Shown: positions 1 to 10,700 of the stretch, piece after piece
Layout of the letters: each line of letters starts with the position of its first letter
Numbering within the stretch: the first letter of the stretch is position 1
Origin: Synaphobranchus kaupii
Lineage: Eukaryota; Chordata; Actinopteri; Anguilliformes; Synaphobranchidae
NCBI GenBank assembly: GCA_029718625.1
Contig: CM056376.1
Span: 78,553,386-78,617,385 of the forward strand
DNA length: 64,000 nucleotides
Direction: 5' to 3'
Translations under genes and position numbers: made by a program
The notes under the pieces: model-generated
What the model was told of the DNA's origin: nothing
Seen by the model: only the letters and a program-made list of their open reading frames with translations
The model's database searches: none

Positions 1-447
1 TGGCCCAGCCAGAGCCCAGACCTGAATCCAATTGAACATCTGTGGAAAGAGCTGAAAATGGCTGTGTACCGACGCTCCCCATCCAACCTGATGGAGCTTG
101 CAAGGATTATGCCAAGAAGAATGGGCAAAAATGTCCAGAAACAAGTGTGCCAAGCTCGTAGCTTCTTTCCCAAGACGCCTTGAAGCTGTAATCGTTGCCA
201 AAGGTGCAGCAACCAAGTATTAGGCTAAGGGGTGTGTACAGATATGTAACCCCTAAATAACCTATTTTTGTCAGTAAAATAAAATTGCATATTTTCCTAA
301 AAACCTGTTTTCACTTCGTCATTATTGGCTATTGTGTGTAGATGTTTGAGGCAAAAAATGAACTCAATCTATTGTAGTATAAGTCTGTAACGTATAAAAC
401 GTGGAGAAGGTGAAAGGGGTTGTGCAGACTTTCCGGCTTGACTGTAT
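1..447 (+). mobile_element. Tc1-like transposon, 3' part (truncated by window edge)
   Basis: Positions 1-223 encode the C-terminus of a Tc1-family DD34E transposase: [17 protein letters not shown] at the start, then RRLEAV and AATKY at the end. The reading frame breaks near 105 (one extra base), so it is a pseudogene. It is followed by the typical Tc1 3' untranslated region (AAAATTGCATATTTTCCTAA from 281) and a degenerate terminal repeat ending with GACTTTCCGG near 436. The element is inactive. Confidence 0.85.
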
Positions 448-1359
448 ATCTTATCTTAACATTCAATTGCAGTATCCCTTTTTCAACATCACAAAAAACA
501 TTTTTCAAGTTTCATTGAGAAATATTCAACCAACACTTAAAAAAATTGATCTTCCTGAATTTAACCATACTGATTATCTCCAAGTGTAGCTATCTGGATA
601 AGCCTACAGTATGAATTTATTAAATCGTAGCCAGTCTCGCTTTTTCCAATAATTTTATTAATTTGATTTAAAGCACTGTAGCTAGGCTTGCCATTGATAT
701 TATATGGCCAATAGACTGGTTTGCATCAGACTGCCACATCAATAAACAAAACCTATTGCCACGATATCTAAATAGGCGATTCTGTGCTTCTTGCTCCGGA
801 TCTCATATCGAGACCCTAGCTTTTGTTATGACATCCATGACAGTTTCAATAACCTTGATTCATGATGTATAGTGGAAAGCAGTCTTAAAAAATACAACAG
901 AAGCTAATGTAACTCAGTAACTTAGAAATGTAAACCAGGCCAAAAATACAACAAACAACAGAGATACCAGAGTGATATTAAGCAGACATTTCACTGAAGA
1001 TGACCTAATGGAAACTGCATCTCATAGGAAAATTACCAGTGCAATTGGGTTAACTGATGGCCACACAGTGACAGCTCACAACAATAGTTTCCACCAGAGG
1101 CAGAGGAACCTTTGATTTGGACTTCTTAAAATACATTTGACAAATGCAATCCTAACTTAATATTGGCAGTATGCTACAGTGTTTTGGCTTTGTATTTCGG
1201 GATAATGCCATGTTTTATGTGTTCTCTGCGAGCGAAGTCTAGGGGTATCTACCCCTATTTACCCACAATTACCCAGAGTCCTATCTGTGTAACTGCACAC
1301 TTTGCATTTTAATAAAAATGTATTTAAATATCTAAATTGGAAATTAGATATTAGGACAG
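448..1359. other. Unannotated intergenic sequence
   Basis: AT-rich sequence with no ORF of note, no clear repeat boundary and no recognisable exon. Confidence 0.5.
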
Positions 1360-1710
1360 ATATCCATCAACCCATTTTCTAAACTGCTTACTGCTGCTCA
1401 GGGTCGTGGGTGGGCTGCAGTCTATTCCAGCATACATTTGATGAAAGGCAGGAATGCACCCTGGACTAGGGTTGCAAAGGGAGGGGATTTTCCAGGTAAC
1501 TTGGTAATTTTGGTGATTTCCAGGCAAAATCCAGGGACATACATACAGTCATTGCACAGTGGGAGGAAACCGAAGTACCTGGAGGAAACCCACTGGGAGA
1601 ACATGCACAGGGTATGCAAACTCCACACAGAAAGGCCCTCAGTCGGGATTCGAACTCGGTAACTTCTTGCTCTGAGACGACAACACTACTCATTTCACCA
1701 CCGTGCAGCC
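1360..1710 (-). mobile_element. tRNA-derived SINE of the common teleost type
   Basis: On the minus strand a tRNA-like head starts at 1710 (GGCTGCACGGTGGTGAAATG) with a B box GAGTTCGAATCCCG near 1655. It continues into the body familiar from many fish genomes (GTGTGGAGTTTGCATGTTCT, GTTTCCTCC) and ends with CAGCCCACCCACGACCCTGA near 1401. The middle (about 1450-1540) departs from the usual body. Confidence 0.8.
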
Positions 1711-1866
1711 CAAATTGACAGACAATGATGAGAAAATATCAGACATCTCTTTAAGTAAGAAAGATCAGACCAGCTGCACCTACAACAAAGGCCATGCCCC
1801 TGGCATGCCAACACTAATCACTGCACCACCCTCACAGGAACTGCAGCGGTAGCAGGGGCATTCTGT

Positions 1867-2045
1867 CAGAAATCAATCACTTTCTGACCTCACCCTTTTA
1901 GATTTGAACAAATTTTTTAAAACTCTGAATGGTTGCTCATTCCGGTTAATCAAACCACATTCTAACACTCTCTGATATAGTTCAACATGTATAAAAAAAA
2001 TTGTTCAAATATAAAATGGTGAGGTCGGAAAGTGATTGATTTCTG
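1867..2045. mobile_element. Small foldback MITE
   Basis: Arms of about 50 bases, 1867-1918 and 1994-2045, are inverted copies: CAGAAATCAATCACTTTCTG on the left against CAGAAATCAATCACTTTCCG read on the opposite strand on the right. The arms surround a 75-base spacer. No coding capacity. Confidence 0.75.
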
Positions 2046-3228
2046 AGGGAATACTCCAGCATCTACACGCCTGCAATACACTCAACCAAGCCAGTGAGTA
2101 TTCTCCACACTGCAGGCCACACAGAAAAGGTATTGTGCAACGGGGTGAGGCATACATCTCCACAAATACTGTATGTCTGGGGTGCCATTGTGCCATTGGC
2201 GAAAGCAAATGCTGTCGTAACCAAAACAAGCGAAATCGACTTACACCTACCCTACCGACACTGCTACCTGCATCCACATAAACCAAAGAGAGATTAGTAT
2301 TGACTAAATGTAATCAAATAAAACATTTAAAATTTAAGGATCTAGCGAAATCAACAGGACCACTACCACACATTAACAACAATAATTTAGATGACACTGC
2401 TAACAGGCCTACATTATTGACTATTTGAAAAATACATTCAGAGTCCTCTTGTCATTTGTGATAATAATCAAGATTATAGTGGAGGTGAACCGATCAGAGA
2501 ACAGTTTCCACATATGCTTTCGCCACAGAATGACACAGATGGGTATTAATGTAAGGGAGGAAAGTGCTCTGAGGTTAAGTGTCAAGTTGCAGAGCACTTA
2601 CCTATACAAGGTGAAAGTTGAGACGTGAAATCTGATCCAATAACAACAGGGAGGGAGGAGTGCTGATTAGCAACACTGGTACATAAACCCCATCCTACAA
2701 AGCGCAATGTTAACAGAAGGTGGGGTCACAGCGCATGGCTAAGGAACAACGCTCATTCTCTTTTTTATTTATTTATGTATTTATTTATTTATTTATTGTA
2801 TTTAAAATTACGAGGGTTACGCATGTCCTCCTTGCTGAACAGTTTTAATGTGTTACAATACAGGACTGAAGCAACATCGGTGTATACAGCGGTTTAGAAA
2901 GTTAAGCTAAAATAACCAGCTTACATCAGCACTGTATGAATGTTGTGTACCTCTGGTTTTAGGCATGTGACACAATTTGATAAGAGCTAACTTAGTTAAA
3001 TTTAAGATTCCCATCCACTGCTGCAGATGACAAATGTAAACAGGTCACGGACCAATGGGACATTCTGCTTTCCTCACAAAGTTTTTTCTAGATCATCCTA
3101 ACTGTTTAAAAAAACAGTTTTTGTTACTACACGTAACTTTGTAACTAGCATGCTAAAAGGCAGCGGACACCTGGTCAGATAACGATGACATACCACTATC
3201 GACATTAGTGCTGGTAAATGCTCAGTCA
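2046..3228. other. Unannotated intergenic sequence with (ATTT)n
   Basis: Contains a short (TTTA)n tract near 2764-2800. Otherwise I see no gene or repeat boundary. Confidence 0.5.
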
Positions 3229-3931
3229 CAGTGGCGGCTCCTGAGCTGAAAATTGGGGTAGCGGAAAACTTCCCTTTAAACTGATTATTGGTCTTAATAA
3301 TTTTTCGATCCGTTTCCTTGATTAACAATAGGCTACATCAGCGTTTAATTCAACAATTACTCAATGCCATCAAATGTAGCCGGTTCTCCTCAATTAGGCT
3401 ATTAGGCAAGTAATAAAATTATTTTAACTTGCGTCGCAAAATTGTGCACATTTTAATAAACATTATAATTGTGGATACATGTGCTATTCGTTCTCCGCAC
3501 TCTTAATTCCGAAAATATTAATGGAAATTAAACAATCTTAAAGCTCAGCTTTTGTTAGATTTTTTATTTTTATTTAGCACAACCTGCAATAAAAAAAAAA
3601 TCTAACAAAAGCTGAGCTTAAAGATCGTTTAATTTCCATTAATATTTTCGGAATCAAGAGTGCGGAGAACGAAGAGCACATGTATCCACAATTATAATGT
3701 TTATTAAAATGTGCACAATTTTGCGACGCAAGTTAAAATAATTGTATTACTTGCCTAATAGCCTAATTGAGGAGAACCGGCTACATTTGATGGCATTGAG
3801 TAATTGGTGAATTAAACGCTGATGTAGCCTATTGTTAATCACGGAAACGGATTGAAAAATTATTAAGACCAATAATCAGTTTAAAGGGAAGTTTTCCGCT
3901 ACCCCAATTTTCAGCTCAGGAGCCGCCACTG
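3229..3931. mobile_element. 703-bp near-perfect palindrome (hAT-like MITE)
   Basis: Left arm 3229-3565 and right arm 3595-3931 are each 337 bases and are inverted copies with few differences, separated by a 29-base AT-rich spacer. The termini are CAGTGGCGGCTCCTG and its complement, a start typical of hAT elements. CAGTCA flanks the element on both sides (3223-3228 and 3933-3938), consistent with a decayed 8-bp duplication. No ORF. Confidence 0.85.
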
Positions 3932-5009
3932 CCAGTCATGGTTTGACTGTATGACACAAAGTGTTCCTTGCTATCAAGATGTCCATAATAAAGCTTGCAA
4001 CCTGGTCTGGCGATTTCGCGAATCAATCAACTGGAATACTGTGCTACATTAAACTGAACTATTACAAATGATCGGGCTGAAAAAACTAGCAAACACTAAC
4101 GTGTTAGCTATTTCGCTGTTAGTGTTACACCTAACGGTTCTCACGTCTTGGGATAACCTACCTATAGCTAGCATGCCTCATAGTTAGGTAGCTAGCCCTG
4201 CAGAAAATGTTAGCTATAGGTTTCATCACAGTGAAAGTGACACAAATGTTGCGTAATTCTCATTTAATAGCAAGAATTCTTCTGAAATGTTCAAATAGAA
4301 AGCGATCTCACGCAACAAATGGGACACACCATGCCATTTTGTCGCATTCACAATTGGGTCACACGCGCACAAGATCGCTTGCTAACATTAACGTTAGTTA
4401 GCCAGCTAACGTATATTAGCAAAACCGACACTTCGGCTAACTTACCTTGGTTTAGCAGTTTCTAGTCTGGATACGTGTCCCTTACAAAATGTATATTGAC
4501 GATCTGGTGCAACTTTTCAAGCAAATGATGAATAATGTTTCTATCGCTGTAGAAGGTGAAAGAGAAGAAATGGCAATGGAGTTTGCTAGCTAACGTTATT
4601 CCATCACTCAGTCCGTGGATAGACCTCTGGGTAGCTAGGCTAATAACCCCGTTATAATAAACGGGAAATACGTTCCTTTAAAACGTTGGTCTGTCCGTAG
4701 TAAGTTAATGTTAGCTATTCTCAATCGTTCAGGTAGGTAAACTGATTTTTATACTTTCAGGCGACTTCAGTTCGGCAAGGACACTGCAATGCTCGTATCT
4801 CCCCTCTCCTGTCAAACTCGGCTCTGTGATAGATTAAACTGCCTAGAGGCACGCTGTTTTCAGATCATCATTCGACTGATTTGGACTTTAAATGTCCAGT
4901 TATTATTGCGTGATTTGTTGTGCCATTTAAAGGGTGATGTTGAAAGAGAACGAAATGGGTTAAAAAAACACAAGAAAAACTTGCTTGCATGCAACTGGTA
5001 AATTGCTGA

Positions 5010-5015
<6 letters not shown>
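3932..5015. other. Unannotated sequence rich in GCTAGC/AACGTTAG motifs
   Basis: No gene is recognised. Short motifs such as TTAGCTAGC and AACGTTAGTT recur, as in other parts of the window, and probably mark decayed repeats. Confidence 0.4.
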
Positions 5016-5090
<75 letters not shown>

Positions 5091-5100
5091 ACACACACAA
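5016..5100. repeat. (CT)n microsatellite with short (AC)n end
   Basis: About 35 uninterrupted CT units from 5016 to 5086, then CACTCACACACACA. Long simple-repeat reading frames over it are artefacts. Confidence 0.97.
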
Positions 5101-6059
5101 GCACACCACGCGTCCTTTTGTGAGGGAAAGTAGGTCTATGCAGAAGAGCTGGATCTTAAATGAGCCAATCCAAATTATTGTTAAATCCATAATTAGGGGG
5201 AGTGCGACATCTGCCGGCAACCCAATACAAAAGCGCAAAAGGGAGGCTACTTCCTATTTATAGATAATAATTTATTTATGTGGTATTCTTAAATAGCCTA
5301 GCTACTTATAGGCCCTAGTCACAGTCATTAATAGAAGTATATTGATATGTTTCTCCAAACGCCCTTGCATGGACACAGCACGGATTTACTGAGCTACTTT
5401 ACTGAGCTGCATTTATTTATAAATACGCGTGTCGCTGACATGAATTTGTATGTCTTCTAGTAAGTTACATTCTTGATTATATGGTTATGGTAGGTAGGCT
5501 ATTGTGAATACGTTGTCGAATGTAGTGGGTTATGTAAAGTTACGCAAGAGAGAACAAGTGAGTGAAACATATTGGTTAACGTTTTGCTGTAACTTGGCAT
5601 GATTTTGATATCATTGTTTTCGTACGCATATAGCCTACATTTTAGGAGCCGTTTTAGTCATTTCTTTGTTTTCTTTTTACAGATGTGTAATATGTGTGCC
5701 TCGCATGTCTTCTTTACGGTTTTTTGATACCACCATATAGCGGCGTCAAGTGGTGCAAGAATGTATTACAACTGCGTCTGTGTCGTCCATTGGCATTGCC
5801 TCGAAATGCTTAAGACATGGAACCTCCCCATTCTGGACTTGTGTTGAAAAATTTCCATTAGGCCCTACATCAAAATAACATCAAAAACAATAGCAATACT
5901 ATAATTATTTTTTAAATAATAATAATAATCTTTATTTAAAAAATGTTTTTCAAGAAAATACAAAGACGCTTTATGCACGCTTCTGGAATATTTTGGACCG
6001 TAGAAAGATTTCAGGATTAGCTCACTTAAATAATTTAACCAGAATCAAATTCGAAACGC
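5101..6059. other. Unannotated intergenic sequence
   Basis: AT-rich, with no supported gene or bounded repeat. Confidence 0.5.
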
Positions 6060-6325
6060 TTAAAAGGATAGTTCACTCCTAGCGGTATTTTATATTATTT
6101 CAGTTGTTTCCGTAGGGAAATATAAATTGCTGTAGCTTACATACTACTTTGGAGTTCCTTGAAGTAGGCCTATATTTTCTTTCCTTAGACCACGAATCCC
6201 TAAATGGCACTATACCAGCCATTGTATACCACCCGGCTGTTTCAGAAACGTCTGCTGTATCTAAAATATCATTCATCCTTTATAATTTTTTAATTTTTTA
6301 ATTTAGAGTGAACTATCCCTTCAAA
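6060..6325. mobile_element. MITE with AAAGGATAGTTCACTC ends
   Basis: The left end AAAAGGATAGTTCACTC (6062) is inverted at the right end as GAGTGAACTATCCCTTC (6307). The roughly 17-base terminal repeat matches the widespread teleost GGGATAGTTCACCC MITE type. Non-coding. A one-sided remnant of a similar end (GAACTATCCCTTTAA) is at 33484. Confidence 0.75.
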
Positions 6326-6434
6326 GTAGACTTGGAATAGCCGTTCTACACTTCTGGTTTCCTAACACATCTGGCAAATATACAGAGTGAAATATACACA
6401 TAATGCAATCTAGTTCAATCTAATCTATTAATCA

Positions 6435-7268
6435 TTAAGGGCCCATCAATAGAAATGAATGCAAATTTCCCATAGACTTCAATGCATTGTATCGTGGTTG
6501 GATGGTTGGAGGTAATCCCCCCCCCAATCATATTTAATTATATCATTTTCATAATTGAAATTGCATAATTCTGTCTATTTTGAATTAAATTTACATGCAA
6601 GAAATTACATGTACTGTATACATGTACAGATGATTTTAAATATATATATATATTTTTTTTAACGTAATATCAATTTCGATCTTTATTTCTCGATCATTTA
6701 ATGTTACCAGAACAACCTCCAGATGACTAATTTAAACAAACATTTATTGCAAATGAATACATGTAGCTACAAGACTCATACATGTATCATTGCCATATTA
6801 TTACAAGGAAATTGAATTATAACAATTGAGTAGTGCATAACACTTATCAAATGGTTGTGATGCCATGTGAATTATTATGTGTAAAGTTAAAGGCTGTTTT
6901 CTCAAAATGTCAAATTTGCATAACCTGCCGCAGCAAAACGAATGTATCTCCATAACCAAACATCAGAATTGCACCAAAATGTGCACAGATACTCTATGAT
7001 AAATGTTCCATTAAAGAGAGCCATTTTTTGCAATCTTGCATATTTCTTAAATTACAGCCTACTGTTTTTTGATTGGCTGCGGCCGTTGCCATGGCAACAG
7101 ATTAATCAAAATTGGTTCAATGCGGAATTTACTGATGTACCACCTGATGAAGTTTCATGAAAATCCATTAAAGCATGACAGAGTTCCATTTGTTTTGCTG
7201 TAGCACCATTTTACATTGAAGTCTATGGGAAATTTGCATGCATTTCTTTACTGTTGATGGGCCCTTAA
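6435..7268. mobile_element. TTAA-flanked non-autonomous DNA transposon
   Basis: Ends TTAAGGGCCCATCAA (6435) and its inverted form GATGGGCCCTTAA (7256-7268). Homologous subterminal repeats (AAATTTCCCATAGACTTCAA on the left, inverted on the right) extend the terminal repeat to about 50 bases. TTAA at both edges suggests a TTAA duplication, as in piggyBac or Kolobok groups. The ORF inside has no recognisable transposase domain. Confidence 0.75.
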
Positions 7269-7689
7269 ATAAATTAACCTTTTGTGCAGGTTGTGTATGT
7301 GGAAAAATGCCACTTATCATATTGCAAACCATTGAACGCACTGGAAATCAATAAGCTATTTGTCATGGTAACAGACTATTTATTTATTTTGCGAAAATGG
7401 GTGACGTAGCCTTTTTGTAATCCTAAAGTGTGATTTACGTCCGATATAAATGCTATCTGCCACATTTTATGACAGTATAATATGGTTGAACGCAACCATG
7501 ACCAAAAAGTTTCCCCTCATGGCAGTAGCCTAAATAAACCATTGCACCACATGTGACTTCATAATCATTTCAGAGCATTTTATTATACAGCTAACAGCAA
7601 ACTTGTCCAGTACGCAACTGTGGACATAATGATGTCATGATTGTCAATGCGAAGCGCCGCGGTATGTTTCTCTGAACAAGAAACCTTGC
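7269..7689 (+). other. Immediate upstream region of zdhhc17
   Basis: Mostly AT-rich sequence between a TTAA-flanked repeat and the putative core promoter. The last 60 bases become CpG-richer (GCGAAGCGCCGCGG near 7651). No further motif that I can defend is seen; the 5' UTR start cannot be placed. Confidence 0.35.
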
Positions 7690-7733
7690 TTCCCATAATG
7701 CTCAGCGGGGTTTAACAGCAAAATGGCGGACGC
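7690..7733 (+). promoter_or_regulatory. Putative zdhhc17 core promoter: ZNF143-like and YY1-like motifs
   Basis: TTCCCATAATGC at 7690-7701 fits the core of the ZNF143/Staf site. AAAATGGCGGAC at 7721-7732 fits the YY1 consensus (AAnATGGCGGC) and contains the start codon. YY1 sites at the start codon and ZNF143 sites just upstream are typical of TATA-less vertebrate housekeeping promoters (established knowledge). Local CpG content rises around 7650-7760. No TATA box is obvious. Assignment is by eye only. Confidence 0.55.
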
Positions 7734-7785
7734 TATGGATGGATACGAAAAGGAAGCTGGCTGTGTCCCTATTCTCCATCCAGAG
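7723..7785 (+). CDS. zdhhc17: zdhhc17 exon 1 (start codon, residues 1-21)
   Basis: Begins [20 protein letters not shown] and ends with GAG before GTGAGT at 7786; phase 0 at the end. An in-frame TAA at 7696-7698 excludes an upstream in-frame Met within this exon, so the ATG at 7723 is the start. The mammalian ten-residue N-terminal extension is not encoded here. The segment is acidic, cytosolic and precedes the ankyrin repeats. The context AAAATGG is a good Kozak match. Intron 1 that follows is about 21.6 kb, the longest in the gene. Confidence 0.93.
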
Positions 7786-10700
7786 GTGAGTCTTTTGGCC
7801 ATCGGCCTTTATTGCAAGGCTGAAGGATTGGTGCACTTCGAGCTCGAAGTGTTAGAAGTTAACAAGCGGGACTCATTTTGCTTTGTTTGTGTTCCTTGCG
7901 CATTCATAGTTTCAGCTGGAAGGAGGGACGAAAAGCACCAATTACATCTGTCAGATTGTTTGTTGTAAGGGGAAATTCGAAACGTTATTGGAGGATATTG
8001 ACATTAATTCGACGTCAATCAATATAAATTTCTGCATTGACGTGCATGTTAGTTAACGTAAGCCCCGTTTTGTGGAAAATGGCTTAGCAGTGATCATGTC
8101 GATAAGCTAATGGAAAAACCTGGCTAGTTGAACAATGTTCTAATGTTAGCTAGTATAGGTCAGGTTGGTAACGTTAGCTAACTAACTGTACGTTTCACAG
8201 CAAGAAATTATGCTGTTTCGGAAAAAGGCAAGCAGCAATGCTTAGGAGTGGACCGATATTTCGGTGATGTGATCGGGATAACTGGGATGTGGAATTACTT
8301 TAATTTTGTCATCTGCATGTTATTGTAAAGCAACATAAATGCAGTCGCCCACCTGGTCAAAGCAACAAAACAGCTAGCTAACGTTAGCTATCGTAGCTTA
8401 CCGTTAGCTAGCTATAAAAAAAAAAAAAACAGGCCTGTATCCAAGCAGCCCTGGACAATCCGTATTCTGCTGAAGTTCAGATGTAAGATGTAGCTGGACA
8501 TGAACTCACATCTTTAACAACGCAAGTCGGTTATTTATGAATAAATATCTAGTGAATGGTACCTAATACATTATTACATTGACATTTAATGTTATACGGG
8601 CAGAGACCCGTACAGACAAGAGTGCCAGCAAATAGGCTTTGCTTAACGTTACTGTTGCTAGGGTAGATGCTCATAACACGTAAACCATCGCAGTGATGGG
8701 CGATACCGCAAATTTTCTTTTCGATACGATACCAAGTAATACCAAGGCTAGTATCCCGATACCGATACGATACTTTTAAAAAGTCTTCTTGTGTACATAA
8801 AAAAGGGGAGATCTTTGTGAATTCTAGAGTGAAAATTAGTCAATGTCGACTTTTAAAAAATACATTTAAAAAAGATATTTTAAAGCCTTTGCATCAGTAT
8901 TAACATATAAAGACATATTTTTCAGTTTAATAACAACAATCCTCTTGAAGTGATCTTCACTGACCTTTCACTTAAAAAATATAGACACCGCTTTGGCCCA
9001 ATAATTGCTCATGCTATTTCTATTTAGCGCAATTTGGAGAAGACAAATAAGTGGAAAACTAAATGGCACTCATATACCCCAATATTCCATAACACTGCCT
9101 TGAGAACAGGAGGCAGGCCGTTCACTTCATCCCGATGGACAAATGCAGGCATTCATAATTTAGGTGATATAATAGGTAGCAAGGGACTGAGAAGCTTCCA
9201 AGATTTAAGAGAAACATATACTTTACCAGGCTGCTCTTTTTTTCTGTATTTGCAATTGCGATCAGCAATGCTAGCATATGGAGTGCCATGGAATACACAG
9301 CTTCCTAGTCATCCACTAATGGAGCTAATTAAGGAAGTACAGGGACTCCCTAAAGGACATGTCTCAGCCATTTATAAATCATTGTTAGGAAAGTTATCAC
9401 CACCTTTAGGTGTGGTGAAGATATGGAATACAGATCTCAATAACCCAGTACAGTCAATTAATTGGGACAGGGTTTGGAAGAATATCACTATGGCATCCCG
9501 TAACCCAAATCATCAGCTGATTCATCTAAAATTTGCCCATAGATTTTATTTAACCCCTAAAAAGAGATTTACAATGAAGTTGTCATCTACTCCCAAATGT
9601 ACCCTGTGTGCATCAGATTCTTTAGGCACTTGTTTGCATACAACGTGGGAATGCTCTCCAGTGAAGATTTTTTGGAAGGAAGTAACCTACTTCCTTTTCT
9701 AAAGTAATGAAAATACCTCTGAGCTGTTCCCCAAATGTAATGCTCTTGAATGACGATACATTACTGAACTGAACAGCAAAACAAACGCGTCTTTGGTTAG
9801 CTGGTTGTACTGCGGCAAAAAAAAAAAAAATGCTAACCATGAGATGGCATTCAGTCATCAGTGGGTTCAGTCATTAATAGATCTTTTATTATTAGAATTA
9901 TCTTCAGCAAGAATTAATGGAGCCAAATCGGACACAGTTGAGGCATGGAGGGAAATTCTGGATACTGTAAAAGAACAACTATAATTACAACAAGAATGGA
10001 TAATAGTAACGGAGTGGGATCCGATTGTGCTTGGTCGCTTGCTTGGTCTCGCTGGGTGGGTAATATGAGGGAAGTTGGGTAGGTTAGTTAGATATGGGGA
10101 AAGTGGGTGGGAGGAAGGGTAGGCTTGGCACGTGGCGGTATAGGTGGAATATGTGGGGTGGGTGGCTAGGTAGTGCCTAGGGGGGTGGGGGGTAGGGGTG
10201 TGCTGAGTTGATTATAGCGTAGGATGAACAGGTAATAGGGACAGTTATATATTCTTATGTATATTACTATATATACATCAGTTGTATATGTCGTCTTAAT
10301 ATTATATAATTTCTGTGGATATCATCATATAGATGGTGGGGGAAAACTAGAATTGCTACTGAGAAATTGTTTAAGACAACAAGTTTTGTTATGACTGTAA
10401 ATAGAGGATAGGTCTTTTTCTTTTTTTCTTCCTTTCTGTATTATCTTTAATCTCTCATCAATTTGTTTGTATTAATGGACTGTTTTAACCATCTTTGAAT
10501 TAATGATGATGATGATTATGTTAACTAATGATAATGAAGGAGTTGAATAACAATTATGTTGGGTGAAATACTGTTCTGCTAATTGTCATTTTGAAATAAC
10601 CATGATGGTGATAGGTCTGACAATAAGTGTAAGGACAATGCGAGAATGATTGCATGATGTCTCAAAATAAATAAAAAAATAACAGCAATTATAAAACACA

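Noticed and set aside
4868..5263. Arg-Glu and Leu-Ser repeat frames on both strands
   Set aside because: They are generated by the (CT)n microsatellite.
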